A DNA stretch of 64,000 bases from JAJYBV01 sp021812265 (GTDB lineage: Bacteria; Chloroflexota; Ktedonobacteria; Ktedonobacterales; JACDGC01), in assembly GCA_027459525.1 (NCBI GenBank), contig DAIDIC010000198.1, positions 62,001 to 126,000 on the forward strand. The letters are read 5' to 3'. The notes under the pieces were generated by a model. It searched no databases. It saw only the letters and a list, made by a program, of their open reading frames with translations, and was not told the origin of the DNA. Below are positions 53,250-62,287 of this stretch, one piece after another. Positions within the stretch are counted from its first letter, which is position 1, and every line of letters begins with the position of its first letter. Both the position numbers and the translations under genes were made by a program.

Positions 53250-54443
53250 TCAGGATTTTTTTATGTTTTGCAGAAATCGATCAAACAACCCTAAATTATC
53301 TTGCGGCCCGGGAGCGGCTTCCGGGTGATATTGCGCCGAAAATATCGGCAATTCTACATGCGCCAAACCTTCTACTGAACCATCCGAAAGATTATAATGG
53401 CTTACATAAAATCCGCTGCTTTCGGGTATACTGTTCGCGTCTACCTGAAAATTATGATTTTGTGTGGTAATGGTTACGGTATTGGTTTTCACCTCGATAA
53501 CGGGATGATTCCCCCCATGATGGCCAAAGGGGAGCCTGCTTGTTTTTGCTCCGGCGGCAAGCCCAATAATTTGATGACCCAAGCAAATACCCATCATCGG
53601 TATTTGGCGCTGAATCAGTTCACGTGTCATAGCAATCAGGTGAGTGACCGTTTCGGGGTCGCCGGGACCATTAGAAAGCAGCAAGCCATCCGGCTCTAAT
53701 TTCAATAAATCATCGATAGAGATTGAGTAAGGAACAATTGTAACCCGAGCGCCGCGCCGCAGCAGCGAGGAGCTGATATTTTTTTTGTAACCGGTATCTA
53801 TCAGCGCGATATGCGGCGTGTCCGCCGTAGAGCCATTTTCCGGCTCCAGGCGAATAATTTCCGGTGTAACAACATCTTGCACTACATCTAATTCTGTTAC
53901 TGTACGCGCCGATTGCGCAATTTTAGTTTGCTTGGCGATGTCCGGCTGTTCATCATCATCCAACAAATGCAGCGCGCCCCGCAATGTGCCTTTTTCCCGC
54001 AGCATGCGTGTCAGCGCGCGCGTATCCAGCTCCGAAACACCGGGTATACCGGCGCGGCGCAAGTAAGAATCTAGCGACTCTGCGGCGCTCCAGTTAGAAA
54101 ATTCTTCGCAATATTCGCGCACAATTAAGGCAGAAAGCCATGGTCGGCGTGATTCTTCCGCAGAGTCTGCCACTCCATAGTTTCCGATAAGCGGGTATGT
54201 CATAACTACCATTTGGCCGCGATACGACGGGTCGGTGCATACTTCCTGATAACCAGTCATCGTAGTGGTAAAAACAACTTCTCCAAGCCGATCTTTCCGG
54301 CGCAGTGTTTCTATTCCCCCAAACGCCTCCCCTTCAAAAACCGCGCCATTTTCCAGCGTAAGGGTTACTCTATATTTTTGCGTATTGACAGTCCCCTCGC
54401 AAAAATCTGTCTGCGCAGTATTAAAACCGTTATGCATCCTCAT
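53250..54443 (-). CDS. carA: Carbamoyl-phosphate synthase small chain
   Basis: 397 residues. The class I glutaminase domain has the nucleophile Cys in GICLGHQIIGLAAG and His-Glu in QYHPEAAPGP. The N-terminal domain starts LTLENGAVFEGEAFGG. It supplies ammonia to CarB. The ATG at 54443 overlaps the pyrC stop as ATGA, which implies translational coupling; GGAGG lies five bases upstream. Confidence 0.97.
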   Translation of the reverse strand: MRMHNGFNTAQTDFCEGTVNTQKYRVTLTLENGAVFEGEAFGGIETLRRKDRLGEVVFTTTMTGYQEVCTDPSYRGQMVVMTYPLIGNYGVADSAEESRRPWLSALIVREYCEEFSNWSAAESLDSYLRRAGIPGVSELDTRALTRMLREKGTLRGALHLLDDDEQPDIAKQTKIAQSARTVTELDVVQDVVTPEIIRLEPENGSTADTPHIALIDTGYKKNISSSLLRRGARVTIVPYSISIDDLLKLEPDGLLLSNGPGDPETVTHLIAMTRELIQRQIPMMGICLGHQIIGLAAGAKTSRLPFGHHGGNHPVIEVKTNTVTITTQNHNFQVDANSIPESSGFYVSHYNLSDGSVEGLAHVELPIFSAQYHPEAAPGPQDNLGLFDRFLQNIKKS

Positions 54444-55858
54444 TGCGGCCTCCGATTAAAATATGTGTCTTCCCAAACAACGCTGCCGGCATATATCGTC
54501 ATTTTTACTTTACCCAGCAGCTGCGTCCCATCCAGCGGCGTATTTTTGCCCAGCGATAAAAAATCCTCGGCCAAAACAGTATATCGCTCATTGGGATCAA
54601 ATATCACAACATCAGCCGCCGCTCCGGCGCGCAGTGTTCCGATGGGACGCCGCGTATGCCGCGCAAGCTGAAACACTTCCGCAGGTTTTGTTGCGGCGGC
54701 AGCAATAATTGTTTTTAGCGGAATATTGCGTAGCTGAGCAAGCGTAAGCAGCATGGATAAGGATGTTTCAATTCCCGATATGCCAAACGCAGCTTCATCA
54801 AAAGAACAATATTTATCGGTAACACCGTGCGGAGCGTGGTCCGTCGCCACAATATCAATGACGCCATCCAGCAGCCCCTGCAGTGTAGCCTCGGTGTCTT
54901 TCACAGACCGCAGCGGGGGGTTTACCTTAGCGTTCGTGTTAAACTGCGGCGTCCGCGCTTGCTGCGCATATTCCGCCAACAAGCCACTGGCGTGTCCCTC
55001 TACCCATTCATCGGTCAGCAGCAAATGGTGCGGCGTCACTTCTGCGGTTACCCGCAATCCGGCGTCTTTAGCGCGGCGAACGGCATCTACACTACCCGCA
55101 GCGCTAAGGTGCGCAGCGTGATAACGCGCGCCGATTCCGCGAACCAATTCCAAGTCGCGCATCAGCATAATCACTTCCCCGGAAGACGGCCAGCCTTTCA
55201 GTCCGAGGCGAACGGCGGCGGGACCGCTGTTCATAACACCACCGCCCACGATATCAGGATCTTCGCAGTGATTGATAATGGGCACATTCAACGGCAGCGC
55301 ATAATGTAGCGCCATAGACATCATGGAGCCGGAGCGCACTGGCTTGCCGTCATCAGAAAAAGCGATTACACCGGCTTCGGCCAGTTCAAACATTTCTGTA
55401 AGCTGAGAGCCTTCTTGTCCACGGGTAATGGCGCCAATAGGCAGCACTCGAATTGCCGCGTTTTGCGCAGCCGCCAATATTTGCGCAACCACACCCCGGC
55501 TATCGGTAACCGGCGCAGTATTGGGCATACTGCATATAGTGGTATACCCTCCGCGTGCGGCTGCTTTGGCGCCACTGTGAACCGTTTCTTTTATTTCAAA
55601 TCCCGGCTCACGCAAATGGGTATGCGCGTCGATAAGTCCCGGCGCAACACACATTTCCGCCGGCAAAATAATTTCTTCAATATGCGCGCCGGCAGATTTT
55701 TTGCTCTGCGCCTGCGCCGCAACTTCAGCGGGATCTCCCGCCGCCAACACAGCGCCATCTTCGAGTAATATATCTCCCGGCGCGTCGTAATCCTGCGAAG
55801 GATCAATCAAGCGGCCGCCATGAATCCATAGTATACGAGGTGTCATTACATCTGTCAT
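54440..55858 (-). CDS. pyrC: Dihydroorotase
   Basis: 472 residues, class I (long) dihydroorotase. The zinc-binding HTHLREPGFEIKETV is near residue 75, and ATDHAPHGVTDK is the late metal/active-site strand. It closes carbamoyl aspartate to dihydroorotate. It starts three bases after pyrB and overlaps carA by four bases. Confidence 0.96.
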   Translation of the reverse strand: MTDVMTPRILWIHGGRLIDPSQDYDAPGDILLEDGAVLAAGDPAEVAAQAQSKKSAGAHIEEIILPAEMCVAPGLIDAHTHLREPGFEIKETVHSGAKAAARGGYTTICSMPNTAPVTDSRGVVAQILAAAQNAAIRVLPIGAITRGQEGSQLTEMFELAEAGVIAFSDDGKPVRSGSMMSMALHYALPLNVPIINHCEDPDIVGGGVMNSGPAAVRLGLKGWPSSGEVIMLMRDLELVRGIGARYHAAHLSAAGSVDAVRRAKDAGLRVTAEVTPHHLLLTDEWVEGHASGLLAEYAQQARTPQFNTNAKVNPPLRSVKDTEATLQGLLDGVIDIVATDHAPHGVTDKYCSFDEAAFGISGIETSLSMLLTLAQLRNIPLKTIIAAAATKPAEVFQLARHTRRPIGTLRAGAAADVVIFDPNERYTVLAEDFLSLGKNTPLDGTQLLGKVKMTIYAGSVVWEDTYFNRRPQ

Positions 55859-55861
55859 ACT

Positions 55862-56842
55862 TCAGTGTCTCCCGATCTGTCTGGTCTGCGGCGCCATATT
55901 TAAAAATGCGTCATCTTTGCGCGCCGCCCACAGCAAAATCGCCATGCGCACCAAGGGGCCGTTTGCAACTTGGCGCTCAACATATGATTGCGCGCCGTGG
56001 GCCACTTCGGGATCTATCTCTACCCCCTCATTCATCGGCCCCGGATGTAATATCGGCAAGTGAGGGTAAGCTTTCATACGCTCGGCGGTTAAGCCAAAAA
56101 ATTGCCGATACTCTCGCAAAGACGGCAGCGCGCCGCCGGTCATTCGTTCTTTTTGGATGCGCAGCGCCATGACGGCGTCTGCATTGGCCAGCGCTTCATC
56201 TATGGAATAGGTAACGCTTACATTGCGACCCGGATACGCCGCGGTAAATGTTTGCGGCAGCATGGTAGGCGGGCCGCATAAAATAACTTCGGCGCCGGCG
56301 GTGGTAAGCGCATAGATGTTAGACCGCGCTACTCGGCTGTGGATGATATCACCGGCGATAACTATTTTTTTACCGGCCGCCGAGCCGAAAATGGAGCGCA
56401 GCGTCAACAAATCAAGCAGCGCCTGAGAAGGGTGCGCGCGCCAGCCATCTCCGGCGTTTATAATGGAAGAACTGCTCCAGCGCGCGGCGGTGTTTGGCGC
56501 GCCGGAGTGCTCATGCCGCATAACGATGATATCAGCGCCCAGCGCGTCGAGTGTGTTAACGGTGTCGCGGATAGTTTCACCTTTGGTAACGCTGCTGGCG
56601 GAAGCGGAAATATTTACGACATCGGCGCCCAGCGCTTTGGCGGCAAGTTCAAACGAAACGCGGGTTCTGGTGCTGTTTTCATAAAAAAGCGTGACAACTA
56701 CGGTGTCACGCAATAAAGAACGCAAAGAATTGGGGTCGCTCCATCCGCGAAGTGAATCTGCCATATCCAGCAGGCGTTGTATATCATTCAAAGACCATTC
56801 ATCAACATCTAACAGATGCCGAATGGCGGTATTAGCAGCCAC
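55862..56842 (-). CDS. pyrB: Aspartate carbamoyltransferase catalytic subunit
   Basis: 326 residues with the carbamoyl-phosphate site STRTRVSFELAAK and the HPGPMNEGVEI loop that binds aspartate. The start is a GTG that overlaps the pyrR stop by one base (TAGTG), so translation is coupled. No pyrI regulatory gene is present, in line with PyrR-type control. Confidence 0.97.
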   Translation of the reverse strand: MAANTAIRHLLDVDEWSLNDIQRLLDMADSLRGWSDPNSLRSLLRDTVVVTLFYENSTRTRVSFELAAKALGADVVNISASASSVTKGETIRDTVNTLDALGADIIVMRHEHSGAPNTAARWSSSSIINAGDGWRAHPSQALLDLLTLRSIFGSAAGKKIVIAGDIIHSRVARSNIYALTTAGAEVILCGPPTMLPQTFTAAYPGRNVSVTYSIDEALANADAVMALRIQKERMTGGALPSLREYRQFFGLTAERMKAYPHLPILHPGPMNEGVEIDPEVAHGAQSYVERQVANGPLVRMAILLWAARKDDAFLNMAPQTRQIGRH

Positions 56843-57462
56843 TATTGAAATTCCTCCCGGCGCATCAGCAGCGCCTCATCCGATCCATCCAGTTCAGTAA
56901 AATGAATTACAATCCATTCCTGCCTGCTGGTTGGCGTATTTTTGCCGACATATTCGGCGCGTATCGGCATTTCTCGATGGCCACGATCTACTAAGGCGGC
57001 GCATTGAATGCGCGCCGGACGGCCATATGTTAAAATTGCGGATAAAGCGGCGCGCATCGATCTGCCCGTATTTATCACGTCATCTACCAGTATAATAGTT
57101 TTCCCTGTAATATCCGGCGGAAGTACGGTTGGCCCCAACAGTGGAAATGGGCCGTTTTGCTGAGCGTCATCGCGAAACGGGCTGAAATCAATGGCGCCAA
57201 CAAACACTTCCCGCTGTTCAAAACGAGCAATGCAGGCGCCAAGTCGCTGAGCCATTATAGAGCCGCCGCGGTACAAGCCGATAATAGCCGTATTTTCCGC
57301 GCCATTGGTGCGTTCCAAAATCTCGTGAGATATGCGTATTAACGCGCGGCGAATTTCATCGGTGTTCATTATCTGCCGAATAGAAGAGGGTGATTGCGCT
57401 GCGGAATCTGTCGGAGTCGCAGAAGAATGTGTATCGGTATGTAATTTATGAGAGTGTGACAT
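56842..57462 (-). CDS. pyrR: Bifunctional pyrimidine operon regulator/uracil phosphoribosyltransferase
   Basis: 206 residues. The PRPP-binding loop IILVDDVINTGRSMRAAL is clear, and the N-terminal IMNTDEIRRALIRISHEILE fits PyrR. The first 25 residues are Ser/His/Thr-rich and longer than usual; an internal start near IMNTDEI is possible. AAAGGAG lies about 8 bases before the ATG at 57462. PyrR normally senses UMP and acts on the operon's leader RNA, but this leader is only about 50 bases and shows no attenuator. Confidence 0.94.
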   Translation of the reverse strand: MSHSHKLHTDTHSSATPTDSAAQSPSSIRQIMNTDEIRRALIRISHEILERTNGAENTAIIGLYRGGSIMAQRLGACIARFEQREVFVGAIDFSPFRDDAQQNGPFPLLGPTVLPPDITGKTIILVDDVINTGRSMRAALSAILTYGRPARIQCAALVDRGHREMPIRAEYVGKNTPTSRQEWIVIHFTELDGSDEALLMRREEFQ

Positions 57463-57508
57463 AATTGTTTGCTCCTTTCCCGTATCTCGGTACGAGTCAT
57501 TAAAGGAT

Positions 57509-57550
57509 ACACCGGTGTGAAGTATACCACATCAAATAGCTTTGCTGCAA
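57509..57550 (-). promoter_or_regulatory. Promoter and start-site palindrome of the pyr operon
   Basis: Minus strand: TTGCAG (57545-57550), 18 bases, TATACT (57521-57526). The palindrome ACACCGGTGT (57509-57518) covers the expected start point. The -35 box lies in an arm of CTTTGCTGC/GCAGCAAAG, an inverted repeat that could end the upstream gene. Confidence 0.6.
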
Positions 57551-57598
57551 TAAGAGCGCTGCGGCGCAGCAAAGTAAAACACGCGCAAAACTACCGGT

Positions 57599-58372
57599 TT
57601 AGCCGATATTTTGCGCAAAAAAATATATGGTTAAGCTCACACCCACAAGGATAACAAATACGCGCACATACTTTGATGGGATTTTTTGCGCAAAAAAAGC
57701 GCCAAAATAGCCGCCTGCTATTGCGCCGGCGGCCATTACCAGCGCTTGCGGCCAGTGCACTATACCATAGGCAATAAATATGATCACCGCTACACCATTA
57801 ATACTGCTGGCTAAAATAACTTTCAGCGCATTCATGGTGTGAATATCTTTCATTTCCATCACTGCAAACAACGCCAACATTAATATTCCTATACCGCCGC
57901 CAAAATAGCCGCCATACAGCGCAATGATAAACTGAAAAATTGGCAGAATATATTTGGTAAAAAATGATATTCCCACACCGTTTTCAAAACGCTTGCGCAG
58001 GTACGCCGCCGCGTTGCCGCCAAACGCGAAAATAACTGTTGCGATAAGCAATAAAAACGGTAAAATGGCTTTAAACGCCGATTGCGGCGTATTAATAAGC
58101 ACTAAGGATCCGACAATTCCGCCCGCCAAACTGATTGCAGCTAATGAATAAAGCGTGCGGCGCTGCGCATTCAACGTATCTTTATATGGCGCGATGCTGG
58201 CCACGGATCCCGGCCATAATGCAACTGTGCTGGTTGCGTTGGCGGCGATTGGCGCTAAACCGGTAAAAATAAGTGTAGGAAATGTAAAAAAGCTGCCGCC
58301 ACCGGCAACTGAATTTAAAGCTCCGCCAATCAACGCGGTAAAAAACAGCAAAAAAGCTACGCTCATAGTCAT
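57599..58372 (-). CDS. TauE/SafE family permease
   Basis: 257 residues from the ATG at 58372, which has AGGAG 10 bases upstream; a longer frame starts at 58420. About eight TM helices in two repeats, each with the family's Gly-rich start: FFTALIGGALNSVAGGGSFF and YGGYFGGGIGILMLALF. These proteins export sulfite, sulfonates or similar anions. There is no sulfur gene next to it other than a sulfotransferase 2 kb away. Substrate unknown. Confidence 0.9.
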   Translation of the reverse strand: MTMSVAFLLFFTALIGGALNSVAGGGSFFTFPTLIFTGLAPIAANATSTVALWPGSVASIAPYKDTLNAQRRTLYSLAAISLAGGIVGSLVLINTPQSAFKAILPFLLLIATVIFAFGGNAAAYLRKRFENGVGISFFTKYILPIFQFIIALYGGYFGGGIGILMLALFAVMEMKDIHTMNALKVILASSINGVAVIIFIAYGIVHWPQALVMAAGAIAGGYFGAFFAQKIPSKYVRVFVILVGVSLTIYFFAQNIG

Positions 58373-58980
58373 GGAATGGCTCCTGATAACGATAAAAAAA
58401 TAGCGCTTTGGCGTAAACAAAAACGGTGTTTGCCAAACCGCTGCTTAGTCTGCCGATTTAAACTTGGCATTATGCTTGCGCGTTGGTTACATAGAAATGT
58501 TTGCAGCCAATGCGTTGTGCGGCTGAGCAAAAAGATATTTTTGCGCCGCAAATTGCTGCTATAAAACTGTACGGTTATTATTATTGGTGTTGGTTATTGC
58601 CTGCAATACTGCGCCAGAAAAGAGGCCTATTACATGTTAGCTTTGCAATTTTTCACCTAACAGCACTATTCTTGGTTATGCGGCAGACTGAATAAAACCG
58701 AAGTAAATAGAATACCATAGCCTATATGTCATTGTAACATTGCTTGAGTGCTTTTTTCACGTTATGATAAGTATTATTCATGGTTATATACTATCAATAG
58801 CCGCTATATTGAAACACATCACTTCCCAAAAATAGTTTAAACTCCCAACCATAATCATTTGTTTCCATATGGCGCGCACAATTCACTCGGCGCCGAATTA
58901 TAGCAAAGCAGTTTTTTTCATGGCGCTGCAATGTCTTCATCAGCGCATTATCTAAAGGAGAGAAGCATTAGCCATTCAAT
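58373..58980. other. Non-coding stretch of about 600 bases
   Basis: No gene is supported; short frames here are AT-rich and lack ribosome sites. AAAGGAG at about 58950 lies some 20 bases before the small membrane ORF, too far for an ordinary start. No hairpin terminator or repeat copy was found. Confidence 0.5.
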
Positions 58981-59187
58981 ATGAATCAACTTGTTATTTT
59001 TATTTTAACGGGTATTCTCGCGGTATGGTTTCTATTTTGTTTAGTGGCGCTGTTACGTGTGCCAAGCGCCGGAAACATACCCCATACTTCCGGGCCAATT
59101 TCAAATCAGCAAAAACAAACCAGAAAGCAAGCGGCGCTTTCCGCGCAAATACAGCTTAACCCAGCCGCCGAAACAGATTTTCAATAA
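58981..59187 (+). CDS. Small membrane protein, one TM helix
   Basis: 68 residues. One TM helix (about 4-26, LVIFILTGILAVWFLFCLVA) and a polar Gln/Ala-rich tail. A TAG lies six bases upstream in frame, so the ATG is the only start. The nearest AAAGGAG is about 20 bases away. It ends 11 bases before the amidotransferase gene and may be translated with it. Not recognised; could be spurious. Confidence 0.45.
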   Translation: MNQLVIFILTGILAVWFLFCLVALLRVPSAGNIPHTSGPISNQQKQTRKQAALSAQIQLNPAAETDFQ

Positions 59188-59198
59188 GGTCTTTTGTT

Positions 59199-59921
59199 AT
59201 GAAGCGTTCACCAATTATCGGACTGATTTCTTATTCTAAAAATATTCCCGGGTATTCCGAAGGGTTTATCGGAAACTTAGATTCGTACATATATGCGCTG
59301 CAAGCGTCCGGCGCAATTGTTGTTCAAATTCCGGCGTTGCAAGATACTGCTGCGCTGCAAACAATTTTTACTATTACCGATGGAATTCTTTTACAAGGAG
59401 GCTCCGACATTGACCCCAAGTATTATCATGAGCTTCCACACGAAAAGCTAGGCCCCATCAGCAGTGAGCGGGATGTATTTGAAATTGCCGTCGCACAAAT
59501 GGCCATTCAAAACGATAAACCATTATTTGGTATTTGCCGCGGATTACAGGTTTTGAATGTTGCCGCCGGGGGCACATTATATCAGGATATCCCTTCACAA
59601 ATATCTAAAGATATCAACCATAATCAAAAAGAAGACGGCAGCAATGTAACCCATTCTATTCGCATTGACTCTCAATCGCGCTTAGCGCAAATTTTTCAGT
59701 CGGAGACCGCACAGGTTAACAGTTTCCACCACCAGTCCATCAACAAGCTCGGGGAAGGCTTGGTAGTTTCTGCTCGCGCCGCTGATGATGTGATAGAAGC
59801 AGTAGAAATACCCAACCGCCGATTTATTCTCGCTATTCAAAGCCATCCGGAGCGGCTGTTTAAAACAAATGAACAATCACGTCAATTGTTCCTTGAATTT
59901 GTTGCCGCCGCCGGCCGATAA
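59199..59921 (+). CDS. Class I glutamine amidotransferase, PuuD-like
   Basis: 240 residues of the peptidase C26 / gamma-glutamyl-gamma-aminobutyrate hydrolase type. The nucleophile Cys is in FGICRGLQVLNVAAGGTLYQ, and the His-Glu pair in IQSHPERLF. The N-terminal PIIGLISYSKN and the GGSDIDPKYYHELPH loop are typical. It likely hydrolyses a gamma-glutamyl amide. No putrescine pathway gene is near, so the substrate is uncertain. Confidence 0.9.
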   Translation: MKRSPIIGLISYSKNIPGYSEGFIGNLDSYIYALQASGAIVVQIPALQDTAALQTIFTITDGILLQGGSDIDPKYYHELPHEKLGPISSERDVFEIAVAQMAIQNDKPLFGICRGLQVLNVAAGGTLYQDIPSQISKDINHNQKEDGSNVTHSIRIDSQSRLAQIFQSETAQVNSFHHQSINKLGEGLVVSARAADDVIEAVEIPNRRFILAIQSHPERLFKTNEQSRQLFLEFVAAAGR

Positions 59922-60246
59922 TACAAACAAGCATATTTTGTATCAGGACTTTGCCGCTGAATTATATGCATCCTTTTTTTATACAGGATTTTTGTTTAAT
60001 CGCGCTAAGATGCGCTTTTCTGCGCCGCTGAAAGAGAATCTTATCACCCTTAGCTTTGGCGAATAGGCGCCGATATACAAACGAAAACCCTGCTTATATA
60101 TTTTCGTTTACATTGGTGTTACGGAAAGAGCCGCTATGACGCGAGACATAACGTTTCGGGGATTATTATTTCCGTGAATCTTCAATGTTTGAAACGATTC
60201 CGGCAAAAATCCCATTCATGCTACTTTTATCAGTTAGAGGATAGTA
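59922..60246. other. Intergenic region with hairpin and possible repeat relic
   Basis: ATCAGGACTTTG at 59942-59953 matches the left end and flank of repeat copies A and C for 11 bases, then diverges. AAACGAAAA and TTTTCGTTT form a 9-bp hairpin around 60078-60111 that could terminate transcription. CTACTTTTATCAGT occurs twice (60222 and 60286), the second inside the sulfotransferase. Confidence 0.4.
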
Positions 60247-61008
60247 ATGACTTACGTTTATGTAACAGGAGCGCCTCGAACAGGGACTACTTTTATCAGT
60301 GATTGGATATCCGACACAGAAAACGGTTATTGTTGCCATGAAATAGCCGACGCTATTGAAAACTTCAGCAGTTTTCATCAGATTGATGAATATTTAAAAC
60401 TATGCGCTTCTACAGGGTTAGATCGAAAATCAAAAGTTCACAAATTTTCTTCTCAGTGGTGGGGAGCCTTAAAAATCAAACATAATCCCGATATCATCGG
60501 CATGAAACAGCCAATCTCTTGGCCATCGGCCCAAACACAGCCTGCCGGAATTACGACTTTTTTACAGCAAAGCGACCCCCATATTATCGTAATGATGCGC
60601 CACCCCTATGACGCAATCGCGTCAGGAAAATCACGCGCGTTAAACACCAATAACTGGCCGAACTATACAACAGAAGAACATTGTTTATTTTGGAAATATT
60701 CCGTTGAATTTTATTTGCAATTGACACAAACAAGCCACAAAACAATGTTTATAAAATGGGAAGATTTAATGCTGAACCGTGAATATTATCGCAAACAACT
60801 CAATGAATTTTTATCTGTTCGTCTGTCGGAAGATTTTATTGGTGATGAACGCTCCGCGGCCGAGCTTTCCGATTTTAAAGCAAATGTAACACTCAGCGGC
60901 GGCGTTCCCGCAAACAAAAGCCGCAAATTGCTTGGCGCTGAAGATTATCATAGTATTCGTGATATAACAGGATCGTTGTGTCAAATGTTGGGCTATCAGC
61001 TTTATTAA
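60247..61008 (+). CDS. Sulfotransferase family protein
   Basis: 253 residues. The 5'-phosphosulfate loop is VTGAPRTGTTFISDW near the N-terminus, and the 3'-phosphate-binding MMRHPYDAIASGKSRAL lies at about 118-134. KWEDLMLNREYYRKQLNEFL is also typical. It transfers sulfate from PAPS to an unknown acceptor, possibly a surface glycan. It ends just before repeat copy D. The start codon has a weak ribosome site (AGAGGA). Confidence 0.88.
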   Translation: MTYVYVTGAPRTGTTFISDWISDTENGYCCHEIADAIENFSSFHQIDEYLKLCASTGLDRKSKVHKFSSQWWGALKIKHNPDIIGMKQPISWPSAQTQPAGITTFLQQSDPHIIVMMRHPYDAIASGKSRALNTNNWPNYTTEEHCLFWKYSVEFYLQLTQTSHKTMFIKWEDLMLNREYYRKQLNEFLSVRLSEDFIGDERSAAELSDFKANVTLSGGVPANKSRKLLGAEDYHSIRDITGSLCQMLGYQLY

Positions 61009-61032
61009 AACAACCTGTGTTTTATTCTATAC

Positions 61033-61126
61033 AAGACTTTCGCTTCAGCAGGAAACAGCGGGGATATACAAGTGGCATCTGTTTCAGATACGAAAACCAT
61101 GCGTTGCTCTTTCAAGCGAAAGTTCT
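61033..61126 (+). repeat. Dispersed TIR/hairpin element, copy D (internally deleted)
   Basis: A 94-bp copy. The ends AAGACTTTCGCTTCAGCAGG and GCGAAAGTTCT match the family, as does GTTTCAGATACGAAAACCAT near the right end. About 42 bases, covering both internal hairpins, are missing. This shows that ends and hairpins are separable. Confidence 0.85.
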
Positions 61127-61146
61127 ACTATAAAATCACAGATCAT

Positions 61147-61173
61147 CAGCGGGAAACAGCCCATTTCCCGCTG
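61147..61173. other. Perfect hairpin between convergent genes
   Basis: CAGCGGGAAA (61147-61156) pairs with TTTCCCGCTG (61164-61173) around a 7-base loop. It lies between the sulfotransferase and prs. No T-tract follows on either strand, so termination is only possible, not shown. Confidence 0.55.
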
Positions 61174-61258
61174 AAAAATTGTCCAACAAATTCTTGCGCG
61201 CAACCCGCATAGAGGCTAAATGCCACTATGAAACACCCCATATTTGACACTCCGCTTC

Positions 61259-62287
61259 TTATACCGACCAGCGCATAGAAACCCCGTGATCGTCTTGCGA
61301 AAGGAACATCTCACTTAAAGACTGCCCGGTATGAATGCGCATCACCGCGTCGGCCAATAGCGGCGCTAAACTAACTATTTCAATATTATGCAGTTTTTTA
61401 GTTACTTCTTCATGCAACGACACAGAATCTGTGACAATAATACGCTTTATCGCCGGATGATCCAGCTTTTCGATCACTTTCCCGACAAAAATTGGATGCG
61501 TCGCCACGATTGAAATATCCGGTTCGGCGCCGGCGCGCAACAGTTCATCTGTAGCCTCGCGGATTGTGCTTCCGGTAGATATAATATCATCCACAATAAT
61601 CGGTTTTTTTCCATGCACATCGCCAATTACTGCGCGTACATTTACTGTGTCGCCCGATTCGCGGCGCTTATGCAAAATTGCCAAGGGCAGCCCTAATATT
61701 TTAGAAAACACATCAGCGCGTTTCACCCCTCCCGTATCGGGAGATACAATTATCGATTGCGAAAGATCTTGCTGCCGCAGATGATTGGCCAAACTATGTG
61801 AAGCTGTCAGATGATCCATGCCTATTTCAAAAAAGCCTTGCAGCGCCGGGCTATGCAGATCTACACACAGCACACGCGAAGCGCCGGCAGCTTCCAGCAA
61901 ATTAGCAACGAGTTTTGCCGTAATCGGTTCACGCCCAATTACCTTGCGGTCTTGCCGGGAATAGCCATAATATGGAATAATCGCAGTTACACGCGCGGCA
62001 GAAGCGCGGCGAAGTGTATCGAGAAAAATGCAAAGCTCCATCAAATTTTCATTGACGGGAGGGCAGGTAGATTGAATAATATAGGTGTCTCTGCCGCGAA
62101 CGCTTTCATCTATCCGAATATGTATTTCACCATCCGGAAAACGCTCAACACTGGAGCCGCCTAATTTCAAGTGCAATATTTGCGCAACCTCGCCGGCCAA
62201 GCTGCGATTTGCGCTTCCGCAAAAAATCAGCGGATTTTCACTAAATGACGTGTGGTTACCGAACGCATGCACATCTTCATTGATCAT
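61259..62287 (-). CDS. prs: Ribose-phosphate pyrophosphokinase
   Basis: 342 residues from the ATG at 62287, which overlaps the nadE stop by 11 bases; an open frame extends another 11 codons inside nadE. It makes PRPP from ribose 5-phosphate and ATP. RFPDGEIHIRI, IPYYGYSRQDRK, the flexible-loop region, and the PRPP loop IIVDDIISTGSTIREA are all present. PRPP feeds the pyr operon and NAD synthesis, so the neighbours fit. Confidence 0.96.
   Translation of the reverse strand: MINEDVHAFGNHTSFSENPLIFCGSANRSLAGEVAQILHLKLGGSSVERFPDGEIHIRIDESVRGRDTYIIQSTCPPVNENLMELCIFLDTLRRASAARVTAIIPYYGYSRQDRKVIGREPITAKLVANLLEAAGASRVLCVDLHSPALQGFFEIGMDHLTASHSLANHLRQQDLSQSIIVSPDTGGVKRADVFSKILGLPLAILHKRRESGDTVNVRAVIGDVHGKKPIIVDDIISTGSTIREATDELLRAGAEPDISIVATHPIFVGKVIEKLDHPAIKRIIVTDSVSLHEEVTKKLHNIEIVSLAPLLADAVMRIHTGQSLSEMFLSQDDHGVSMRWSV

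Noticed and set aside
59942..60066. Possible fifth copy of the dispersed repeat
   Set aside because: Only ATCAGGACTTT matches clearly; the right end and hairpins are not recognisable. Recorded as a possible relic in the intergenic entry only.
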